From: Planctomycetota bacterium
GTDB lineage: Bacteria > Planctomycetota > Planctomycetia > Pirellulales > Thermoguttaceae
DNA: 8,876 nt
Assembly (NCBI GenBank): GCA_023397045.1
Contig: JAEWUR010000035.1
Location: 1 to 8,876, forward strand
Reading direction: 5' to 3'
In this document: in pieces, positions 1-6,411 of the stretch
Layout: the number at the start of each line of letters is the position of its first letter
Position numbering within the stretch: position 1 is the stretch's first letter
Program-made: the position numbers and the translations under genes
The notes under the pieces: model-generated
Database searches by the model: none
What the model saw: only the letters and a program-made list of their open reading frames with translations
What the model was told of the DNA's origin: nothing

Positions 1-71
1 GATCAGAACGGATGAAGGTAGGATTTGGAACGATCCCTACTCCAACCACCAACACGAGAAAGGCAGTGTAA
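1..71 (+). CDS. Possible C-terminal tail of an upstream gene (partial)
   Basis: Reading frame 3 is open from the left edge of the window to a TAA at 69-71 and would encode the tail SERMKVGFGTIPTPTTNTRK-AV. The stop codon overlaps the ATG of the following sialidase relic (TAATG), the arrangement expected of translationally coupled genes, which is the main reason for listing it. At about 22 codons the open stretch could easily be chance, and I do not recognise the protein. Only sequence to the left of the window can confirm it. Confidence 0.3.
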   Translation, partial: SERMKVGFGTIPTPTTNTRKAV

Positions 72-431
72 TGAAGTTACGCATTTTGTCGACCGCAGTC
101 ATCATTTCCTCGGTTGCATGTACCGCAATAACAAACGCCGCGGCGTCAATCGAGGATACGCTTGCGGTGAAGTTTCCGCGTTCCTTATAGGGCTATCGGG
201 GAGCCATGGGAGACTTCATTTTGCTTAAAGACGGCTCACTGATGACGGCCATTTCGCAAGATGAAGGGAAAACGTTCATTCATCGTCGCAACATTGCCCG
301 TGATCCGGAAGATGATTTCGGCTATCAATGCATTGAGTTTCTTGGCAAAAGATATAGCCGTTATTGGCTATCATTGCCATGACGGGCTGCGCGTGGCCCG
401 GATCGGCATCGACTGGTTCTATGGCAAATAG
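71..431 (+). pseudogene. Decayed sialidase (BNR/Asp-box, GH33-like) gene
   Basis: This is a remnant of an exported exo-sialidase-type six-bladed propeller protein. The ATG at 71 follows GAAAGG at 58-63 with 7-nt spacing and opens a signal-peptide-like N-terminus (MKLRILSTAVIISSVACTAI..., small residues AAAS near residue 25). An in-frame TAG at 188-190 interrupts it. The same frame resumes directly as GYRGAMGDFILLKDGSL, the usual start of the propeller in this family. After about codon 57 it jumps to a C-terminal Asp-box (SQDEGKTF, consensus S-x-D-x-G-x-T-W/F) and a tail (DPEDDFGYQCIEFLGK). The central propeller, some 250-300 residues in intact relatives, is therefore missing. A one-base insertion in the A run at 347-350 then shifts the frame; correcting it restores DIAVIGYHCHDGLRVARIG and IDWFYGK, ending at TAG 429-431. 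With three independent lesions it cannot be functional. The family call rests on recognised motifs, not a search. Confidence 0.75.
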
Positions 432-452
432 ACCCGATTACGTTCCGTCAGA

Positions 453-531
453 GACCGTCCTCGTGCCTCGACATCCTTCCGGCCACTGTCGGCCGGAAAG
501 CGAGGACCGGTCGCAGGGACCTTACTCCCTG
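453..531. other. Nested inverted repeats (possible structured RNA element)
   Basis: Between the sialidase relic and the beta-helix gene lies a GC-rich stretch with several pairing arms. The inner arms TTCCGGCC (477-484) and GGCCGGAA (491-498) are perfectly complementary around a 6-nt loop ACTGTC. The outer arms GACCG-TCCTCG (453-463) and CGAGGACCGGTC (501-512) are complementary apart from one bulged base. Immediately after, CAGGGA (514-519) and TCCCTG (526-531) form another perfect hairpin with loop CCTTAC. No T-tract follows, so this is not a classical intrinsic terminator. It may be a 5'-leader structure for the gene starting at 568, an mRNA-stabilising hairpin, or a small repetitive element. 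Its function is unknown. Confidence 0.5.
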
Positions 532-567
532 CCGACGGGGCAGACACCCACTCATGGGACTCAGACC

Positions 568-1623
568 ATGCAACAACTTTGGTTCAAAGCTCTGCTCATG
601 TCCGCGATGGCGTGCCCGATCTGGTGCGGCATTGGGTTGGCCACGACCTTGGCCGACCGGAATCTAGCCGATTTCAACAATGCCGATGGCATGCCGCCCG
701 ATGGCAAGAACGATCAAACAGATGACAGCGAGGCAATGCGGAAGGCGCTTGCTGCCGGGCCAGGTGTGATCCGGATCGGCCCTGGGGTGTACCGTTTCAG
801 CGACATCACCCTGCCTAATAACGTGACACTGATTGGCGCCGGACCCGCCACGATCGTTTGTTCCGGCACGGGTGCTTCGATTTTTTGCCAAGTTGGGCAG
901 ACCCAATGGCGAATCCGCGACTTGGTGCTCGACGGCGGCGCCGAGGGCGACTGGCATACCCGTAGCGATAGGGGCCGCTGCGGGGTCTTCGTGGAGAAGT
1001 GTGCGGACTTTGAAATCAGCGGCGTGACCGCACAGAACTTCGATGGCCCTGGCATTGAACTGCGATTTACCCAAGTGGATATAGACGCGGGAGCGTTCTG
1101 TGATGGCGTTCTGGACCGGATTATCGCCAAGCGAAACTTCGTCGGCATACAGTTCAATCAGCGGGCTGAGTACATTCACGCCACGCGACTCTCCTGCAGC
1201 CAGAACGTCACGGGATGCTCGATCCATGCCGGCAACGTCACGCTGGGCGAATCGAGCTTCTGCGGCAACATCGACGGGCTGGTGATCGAAGACAAAGACA
1301 ACGGCTCCCACGGCGCAGTCACCAATTGTCTATTCAATCACAATCAACGGAACGCACTCTTGGCAAGGAACGTCACCAACGGCATGGCATTAACCAATAA
1401 CTGCTTCTTCTACGGGCGCATCCTGATCGAAAACAGCGTTGGTGTCCACATCCAAAGCGGCCAGATCAGTTGGGTGACCGTCTCCGGCAAGGGCGTGAAC
1501 TGTATTTCGGGCAATTACGTCGTTCCGAGAGATTGCCAGTTTACGTGGTCCCCCAGAACGATCGTCAAAGACAACTTCACCGCCGACGGTCTCTGGAGTC
1601 ATAACAGCAAAGAGAGGCTTTGA
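568..1623 (+). CDS. Exported right-handed beta-helix protein (pectate-lyase-3-like)
   Basis: This encodes 351 residues. The N-terminus is signal-peptide-like (residues 1-29: MQQLWFKALL, then a hydrophobic stretch ending LATTLA). Residues 45-61 (DGKNDQTDDSEAMRKAL) match the DGxxDDTxAIxxAL cap that opens pectate-lyase-3/polygalacturonase-type parallel beta-helices. They are followed by a helix-rung pattern, PGVIRIGPGVYRFSDI and LPNNVTLIGAG (about 65-92), and by repeated rungs to about residue 315 with many G, N and V/I alternations. The fold is confident; the activity is not, since beta-helix proteins may be lyases, hydrolases, epimerases or only binders. The mature region holds 12 Cys residues. 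The frame stays open back to an ATG at 364, but that would run through the sialidase relic and the palindromes, so the Met at 568 is preferred despite a weak ribosome site. The gene ends 73 bases before the glycosidase start and is likely co-transcribed with it. Confidence 0.8.
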   Translation: MQQLWFKALLMSAMACPIWCGIGLATTLADRNLADFNNADGMPPDGKNDQTDDSEAMRKALAAGPGVIRIGPGVYRFSDITLPNNVTLIGAGPATIVCSGTGASIFCQVGQTQWRIRDLVLDGGAEGDWHTRSDRGRCGVFVEKCADFEISGVTAQNFDGPGIELRFTQVDIDAGAFCDGVLDRIIAKRNFVGIQFNQRAEYIHATRLSCSQNVTGCSIHAGNVTLGESSFCGNIDGLVIEDKDNGSHGAVTNCLFNHNQRNALLARNVTNGMALTNNCFFYGRILIENSVGVHIQSGQISWVTVSGKGVNCISGNYVVPRDCQFTWSPRTIVKDNFTADGLWSHNSKERL

Positions 1624-1696
1624 GGCAATGGAATCCAAGAAACACCTTCGCATTCGCATATTGACCGGTATCGCCAACGCGCCGAGAAGAAAAAAT

Positions 1697-4600
1697 ATGT
1701 CCAATCGCCTCGGAATAGCAGTGTTAAGCCTCTTGGCATTGAACGTCGGCACGCTTTGCGCGGAACCGGCCGATTCGATTGCCATATGCCGCGTTGAAGA
1801 TGCTTCGCCCGCCGAGAAGCTGGCGGCGAAGGAAGTCCGTAGGTATATCTATCTGCGAACCGGGAAGCTGCTGCCGATTCTTGACACGTTGTCGCAGAAA
1901 CCCGACGGTGGCCTGATCGTCATCGGTGTGAAAGACCAGCCTGTTGTGCAATCACTGCTATCTGACGCTACACTCAAGGCGACCATTGACGGTCTGACGC
2001 CCGAACAGTACGCAATCAAGACATTGAATCCCGATGGTCGGCCCATACTGATCATCGTAGGTGGCGATGCCATTGGTACGCTGTACGGCGCTTATCGGTT
2101 CGCTGAACATCTGGGCGTTCGTTTCTACTTGCACGGCGATGTGGTGCCGGACCGGAGAATTGCCTTGGCGCTGCCCAGGGTGGATGAGGTTCGTAAGCCG
2201 CTTTTCGAGTTGCGCGGCATCCTACCATTCCACGACTTCCCCGAGGGCCCGGACTGGTGGAGCCGTGACGGCTACAAGGCGATTCTTGGCCAATTGCCAA
2301 AAATGGGAATGAACTTCTTCGGACTGCACACCTATCCCGAAGGCGGCATAGGGCCGGAACCACTGGTTTGGATTGGTCCGCCAGAAGGACTTTCCGCTAA
2401 GGGAAGGGTAAAGGCAAGCTATCCCGCACGGCACTTCACCACCGACAGTGAACCGCCCGCGTGGGGTTTCGTTCCCGGAAAAACGAGTGACTATTTCTTT
2501 GGCGCCGCCGAGATGTTTGACCGCGACAACTACGGCGCCGACTATATGCGTGACGTCGATCGATGGAACAAGATGTCACTGGAGCAATGCAATGCACTCT
2601 TCGGCCGGATGGGGGAGTTTCTTAACGACGTCTTTACCTATGCGAGGAATCTAGGAATCAAAACGTGCGTCGGGACGGAAGCGCCGCTCAAGATCCCCAC
2701 AGCGGTCAAGGAACGATTGCAGGCCGCAGGCAAGAACACAGCGGATCCGGCCGTCGTGCAGGAAATGTACGAGGGCATCTTTCAGCGCATCGCCCGCACG
2801 CATCCACTGGACTACTATTGGCTATGGACGCCCGAGAATTGGACGTGGGAGGCCGTTAAGCAAGAGCAGATCGACTCAACCCTGATGGATCTAAACGTGT
2901 CCCTGGCGGCAGCCAAAAAAACCAATGCTCCCTTTACGCTAGCTACGTCCGGTTGGGTGCTGGGGCCCCCACAGAATCCGACGCTGTTCGATGCGTCTTT
3001 CCCAAAGACGATGCCGATGAGTTGCATCAACCGCTCGGTCGGCAATACGCCCGTCGAGCCGGGATTTGCCAACATTGAAGGACGGCCGAAATGGGCAATC
3101 CCTTGGCTTGAAGACGATACGGGCATGACCATACCGCAACTTTGGGCCGGACGCATGCGCAAGGACGCCGCTGATGCATTGAAATACGGTTGCACCGGCC
3201 TGATGGGCATCCATTGGCGCACTCGCATTCTCGGCCCAAATGTGTCTGCGCTGGCTCAAGCGGCCTGGGACCAGTCAACATGGAACGCAGAGCGCGCCCA
3301 AGCACCAACGGCCCGTCCGACCACAACGACCGAGGGGGTGACAGGTGGTCAGACCGCATTGTTTCCTGCAAGGGCAATCGCGGAGGCTGATGACATATCC
3401 GTCTATCAATCGGTGCGTTATGACGTGAAGAGTTATCGGATTAGCGTCCCGAATGGGGTCTACAACGTAACGCTGAAACTCTGTGAACCGCACTATAACG
3501 AACGAGGGAAGCGTATTTTCGGCGCCAAGGTGCAAGATCGGTTACTTTTCGAACACCTGGACATTTTTGCAAAGGTCGGGAAGAACCGGGCAATGGACGT
3601 TACGGCGAAAGACGTCAAGATCATTGATGGCCGATTGATGGTCCAGTTTCTCTACGAGGTCGAGTTCCCGTGCATCGCAGGGATCGCGATCGAGGGAACC
3701 GCAGCCGCAACAAACCAGTTCGCAAGCCGACCTTATCGGCGGAAAATCAATTGCGGCGGTCAGGCACACGGTGACTATGAGGCCGATATGCCGACCGTCG
3801 TCGATCACGGCGCATCGCGATATTTGCCGACAGCCGATTTCTATGCCGGCTGGGCCCAAGCGGAGTTTGGCCCGGAGGCCGCCAACCCTATCGCATCGAT
3901 CTTCACTCGGCTCGATGGGCAGTTGCCGCGCCCCGCCGATTGGGTAACCGGGCCTGGAAGCATCAAGCCGGATGCTCGCCCCTGGCAACAAGTGAAGAAT
4001 GAGTATTTGTTCGTCGACGAACTGGCGTCATTACGGCCGAAGATTGTCGGAATTGGCAACCTCGAACGATTCGACTACTGGCTGAACATACTCCGTTATC
4101 TTCGTTCAATTGCCAAAGTGAACTGTTTTTGGGCACGGTTCAATAATGCACTTGACAAGGTCGTTGCCGAGAAGGATCCAAAGGTACAGAGGAGGCTTGC
4201 CGAAGAGCACGCGTTGCCGCGAAGAATCGAGCTAGTGACGGCCTTCACCGACCTGCACCGTCATCTGCTGGCCACGGTTTCAAGCCTCGGTGAAATGGGA
4301 AATGTATCAAATTGGCAGCAGCAAACGCTGCCTGTATTGCTGACTGAGCCCGGAAAAAGACTCGCCACATTGCTCAAGAAGGATCTGCCGGCTGAGGCCG
4401 TGCCGACAAGAGAATTCTCAGGTGAGCCGCGATTGTTCGTACCCGAAGTGCGGACAAGAATCATGGCAGGCGAAACACTCAGGTTGACAGTGATCCTGCT
4501 TGGCATGAAACCACAAGAACTGGAAGTATTCTGGAGGCCATTGGGAACCGGTCCTTTTTCCAAGATGCATATCCGACACGTTGTTCGTGGTGTCTATGCC

Positions 4601-4729
4601 GTCGTAATTCCAGCTCAATCCATCCAATCCGACTTCGAATACTACGTCCAAGCTAAGAAGGGCAACAAGTCGCTGGTATTTCCGACGACAGCGCCGATGC
4701 TCAATCAAACAGTAGTGGTTACCGAATGA
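1697..4729 (+). CDS. Large secreted glycosidase-like protein with inserted malectin domain
   Basis: This encodes about 1010 residues. Residues 1-22 (MSNRLGIAVLSLLALNVGT-LCA) form a Sec signal peptide with likely cleavage at LCA|EP; an upstream in-frame ATG at 1628 would bury it, so 1697 is chosen. Residues 25-165 resemble the N-terminal alpha/beta domain found before alpha-glucuronidase/hexosaminidase-like barrels, with the hallmark LYGAYRFAEHLGVRFYLHGD (about 129-148). Residues 165-535 look like a TIM-barrel catalytic region, with acidic motifs GTEAPL (Glu about 328) and LWTPENWTWE (Glu about 380) as catalytic candidates. Residues 547-667 are a malectin-type carbohydrate-binding domain (FPARAIAEADD, VPNGVYNVTLKLCEPHY, FPCIAGIAIEG). 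KINCGG (about 684) and DFYAGWAQAEFGPEAA then appear to return to the hydrolase's helical C-terminal region (680-890). The last ~100 residues look like an Ig/fibronectin-type beta-sandwich. Substrate and GH family are not fixed by what I can see; the protein probably acts outside the cytoplasm on a complex glycan. Confidence 0.8.
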   Translation: MSNRLGIAVLSLLALNVGTLCAEPADSIAICRVEDASPAEKLAAKEVRRYIYLRTGKLLPILDTLSQKPDGGLIVIGVKDQPVVQSLLSDATLKATIDGLTPEQYAIKTLNPDGRPILIIVGGDAIGTLYGAYRFAEHLGVRFYLHGDVVPDRRIALALPRVDEVRKPLFELRGILPFHDFPEGPDWWSRDGYKAILGQLPKMGMNFFGLHTYPEGGIGPEPLVWIGPPEGLSAKGRVKASYPARHFTTDSEPPAWGFVPGKTSDYFFGAAEMFDRDNYGADYMRDVDRWNKMSLEQCNALFGRMGEFLNDVFTYARNLGIKTCVGTEAPLKIPTAVKERLQAAGKNTADPAVVQEMYEGIFQRIARTHPLDYYWLWTPENWTWEAVKQEQIDSTLMDLNVSLAAAKKTNAPFTLATSGWVLGPPQNPTLFDASFPKTMPMSCINRSVGNTPVEPGFANIEGRPKWAIPWLEDDTGMTIPQLWAGRMRKDAADALKYGCTGLMGIHWRTRILGPNVSALAQAAWDQSTWNAERAQAPTARPTTTTEGVTGGQTALFPARAIAEADDISVYQSVRYDVKSYRISVPNGVYNVTLKLCEPHYNERGKRIFGAKVQDRLLFEHLDIFAKVGKNRAMDVTAKDVKIIDGRLMVQFLYEVEFPCIAGIAIEGTAAATNQFASRPYRRKINCGGQAHGDYEADMPTVVDHGASRYLPTADFYAGWAQAEFGPEAANPIASIFTRLDGQLPRPADWVTGPGSIKPDARPWQQVKNEYLFVDELASLRPKIVGIGNLERFDYWLNILRYLRSIAKVNCFWARFNNALDKVVAEKDPKVQRRLAEEHALPRRIELVTAFTDLHRHLLATVSSLGEMGNVSNWQQQTLPVLLTEPGKRLATLLKKDLPAEAVPTREFSGEPRLFVPEVRTRIMAGETLRLTVILLGMKPQELEVFWRPLGTGPFSKMHIRHVVRGVYAVVIPAQSIQSDFEYYVQAKKGNKSLVFPTTAPMLNQTVVVTE

Positions 4730-4770
4730 TTAACCGAAATCCGATAGAAATGTGGATGGCCGGGCCGTAG

Positions 4771-5010
4771 AGCAAATTACCGAGACAGGTCGAGGGTACC
4801 TGCAAGATGTATGACTTGACTCGGGCCGGCAGGATTGAAGAGGTCATGCGGCTGCAATTCCGCATGGTGGAATTGTTCGACGCATTGCTCTATTCAGCCG
4901 ATCTTCCCGATGGATTCCGGGCGGGAGTGGAGTTACGTGGTTTCGACATCAATCCCGGCCGGCAGCCGCAGACCGGTCGTCAACGAATCGATCGGATACC
5001 CGTTACCTAA
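4771..5010 (+). pseudogene. 3' relic of a DapA/NanA-family aldolase gene
   Basis: The frame from just after a TAG at 4768-4770 to TAA 5008-5010 encodes MYDLTRAGRIEEVMRLQFRM then VELFDALLYSADLPDGFRAG and VELRGFD (from Met 4807). This is the pattern of the last helices of dihydrodipicolinate synthase/N-acetylneuraminate lyase-family proteins: a helix with AGxIEEAMRLQ, then LFDA, then GFRAGVELRGF. The (beta/alpha)8 barrel with its GTTGE motif, catalytic Tyr and Schiff-base Lys is absent, and no good Shine-Dalgarno precedes 4807. It is therefore read as the left-over 3' end of a gene that lost about 200 codons. The final residues (TGRQRIDRIPVT) may be frame-damaged too. It differs from the C-terminus of the intact aldolase at 7474-8397, so it is a separate paralogue, not a recent copy. 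A small functional protein is a less likely alternative. Confidence 0.6.
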
Positions 5011-5042
5011 CCAATACTCTCATAACCCCTGGCACAGAAAAT

Positions 5043-5095
5043 GGGGGCAGGCCATTGCCTGGTATAATTCAGCTGATTGCGTATAATTTGCCCCC
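5043..5095 (+). promoter_or_regulatory. Promoter-like region: two TATAAT boxes inside an inverted repeat
   Basis: Upstream of the SGNH gene there are two exact TATAAT hexamers at 5063-5068 and 5082-5087. The first is preceded by TG one base upstream (TGGTATAAT, extended -10 type). The surrounding octamer GTATAATT is directly repeated with a 19-bp period (5062-5069 and 5081-5088). The pair is bracketed by GGGGGCA (5043-5049) and TGCCCCC (5089-5095), a perfect 7-bp inverted repeat. No convincing -35 box is seen at the right spacing. The region could be a sigma70-type promoter for the downstream cluster, with the repeats acting as an operator. The ribosome site AGGAGA (5111-5116) lies further downstream, so a 5' leader of roughly 30-50 bases would result. 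Confidence 0.4.
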
Positions 5096-5122
5096 GCCCA
5101 CTCAAGATTCAGGAGAGTCCCC

Positions 5123-6361
5123 ATGTTGCGAAAGTTTGTAACGGCTTCGGCCGTCGTCACTCTATTTAGCTCTCTTCAAAGCGTTTATGCCGATGACGCC
5201 GGCTTGTCTCGTGTCCGGGCGATGCTCGAATCGGGACGGGAAACCGTGCGAATTGTCTGTTTTGGCGATAGCGTGACTGGCGTCTACTACCATACAGGCG
5301 GCCGACGCGCCTGGCCCGATATGCTTCGTATTGCATTGAAAAAACAGTACCCAAAAGCAAAAATCGAAGTCTTCAACACAGGCGTCAGCGGCAATACGAC
5401 CGACGCCGCCCTGCAGAGGATCGAACGCGATGTCATCGCAAAGAAACCTCATGTGGTCAATGTGATGTTTGGCCTGAACGACGTGGTTGCCGGCAATCGT
5501 CCTGCATATCGCGAGAATCTGAAGACCATTATTCGCCGATGTCGCGATGCCGGAGCGGCCGTCGTGCTTTGCACGCCGAACAGCGTTTATCCCAATGCCG
5601 CTCGACCGATGTCGACCGTCGCCGAATATGCCGAAATTGTTCGCGATGTGGCCCAAAAAGAGTCTGTGGCCTTGGCCGACTGTTTCCGTGCGTACGAAGA
5701 TGTTCGCCGCCGGGATGCAACGGAATGGATGCTCCTGATGAGCGAAGACATTCACCCCTGCATGGGAGGACATCGACTGTTTGCAGAGACCGCGGCTAGG
5801 GCCATTTCGGGCGAGTCGGTCTCCCTCGCTGATGCGCCGCCGCTGAGCGATGCACTTCAATTCACGCTCGCACGATTGAAAGCCAGTCAACCGGTGAACG
5901 TAGTTGCCATGCCGCCATACGACAAAATCGTCCCCGATGTGCTCAAGGAGTTCTTTCCCACGGCACGGGTGGATGTAACCACATGGCCGGTAGAAGGCCA
6001 GTCCCTGGACGCAATGGAGGCGTGGTCCAAGGGGATTCGTGCCAAGAGTCCGACGCTGGTGGTGCTCGCGGTGCCGGTCGGTGCAAATGCCAAGGACGAC
6101 GAGGCGTTCATTCGCAGCTACAACTGGATCATCAACTGGAGCACATCGTATCAACTCGCTGCCTGGGATCTGATGTTCATTTTGCCGAACGTGACCGCTT
6201 CCACGGAGTCGAACAATTGCCGCCACACCGACTTGGCACGTCGCATCATTGCGGGCTACGATGCCGAGTACATTGACCGCAAAGACGGTGACCGTCGTTC
6301 CGCCCGCCAGATCGTGTCGGAATGGGTTGGTCAGCGAATGAACAAACCACACGGTGACTGA
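5123..6361 (+). CDS. Secreted SGNH/GDSL-family hydrolase (putative carbohydrate esterase)
   Basis: This encodes 412 residues, with a strong ribosome site AGGAGA at 5111-5116 about 7 nt before the ATG. Residues 1-23 form a Sec signal peptide (MLRKFVTASAVVTLFSSLQ...VYA|DD). Residues 43-230 are an SGNH hydrolase domain with all four blocks: FGDSVTG with nucleophile Ser50, NTGVSGNT with oxyanion Gly90, MFGLND with Asn119, and SEDIHPCMGGH with Asp209 and His211. Such enzymes remove acyl (often acetyl) groups from sugars or lipids; beside glycosidase and sugar-catabolic genes, carbohydrate deacetylation is the likely role. The C-terminal half (about 245-412) looks like a second alpha/beta unit (VNVVAMPPYDK, TLVVLAVPVGA, DLMFILPNV) without the Ser/Gly/Asn/His blocks, so it is probably non-catalytic. 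The oxidoreductase gene follows after 50 bases without an obvious terminator, which suggests co-transcription. The substrate is not identified. Confidence 0.85.
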   Translation: MLRKFVTASAVVTLFSSLQSVYADDAGLSRVRAMLESGRETVRIVCFGDSVTGVYYHTGGRRAWPDMLRIALKKQYPKAKIEVFNTGVSGNTTDAALQRIERDVIAKKPHVVNVMFGLNDVVAGNRPAYRENLKTIIRRCRDAGAAVVLCTPNSVYPNAARPMSTVAEYAEIVRDVAQKESVALADCFRAYEDVRRRDATEWMLLMSEDIHPCMGGHRLFAETAARAISGESVSLADAPPLSDALQFTLARLKASQPVNVVAMPPYDKIVPDVLKEFFPTARVDVTTWPVEGQSLDAMEAWSKGIRAKSPTLVVLAVPVGANAKDDEAFIRSYNWIINWSTSYQLAAWDLMFILPNVTASTESNNCRHTDLARRIIAGYDAEYIDRKDGDRRSARQIVSEWVGQRMNKPHGD

Positions 6362-6411
6362 TCGCAAGGCGACTGAAGCAGCAGCGAAGAACAGCACCGC
6401 AGGATCCTATT

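Noticed and set aside
514..531. Intrinsic terminator for the sialidase relic
   Set aside because: The hairpins have no following T-tract, so a rho-independent terminator is not supported.
364..567. N-terminal extension of the beta-helix gene starting at ATG 364
   Set aside because: It would run through the tail of the sialidase relic and the palindromic stretch and put 68 low-complexity residues before a good signal peptide at 568.
453..567. Resemblance to a cobalamin riboswitch (GCCACTGT...GGAAAG, then GGACTCAGACC before the ATG)
   Set aside because: The upstream conserved elements of that riboswitch are missing, the space is occupied by the sialidase relic, the final box does not match AGYCAGGAGACC well, and the downstream gene has no B12 link.
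664..1311. Minus-strand open frame opposite the beta-helix gene
   Set aside because: There are no domain features, and the plus-strand frame shows a clear beta-helix cap and rung pattern.
1628..1696. Earlier ATG (1628) for the large glycosidase
   Set aside because: It adds 23 basic residues in front of a clean Sec signal peptide; 1697 gives a normal secreted start.
5162..6397. Long minus-strand open frame (411 codons) opposite the SGNH gene
   Set aside because: The translation is His/Arg-rich without recognisable motifs and lies wholly opposite a gene with complete catalytic blocks; it is a codon-bias shadow.
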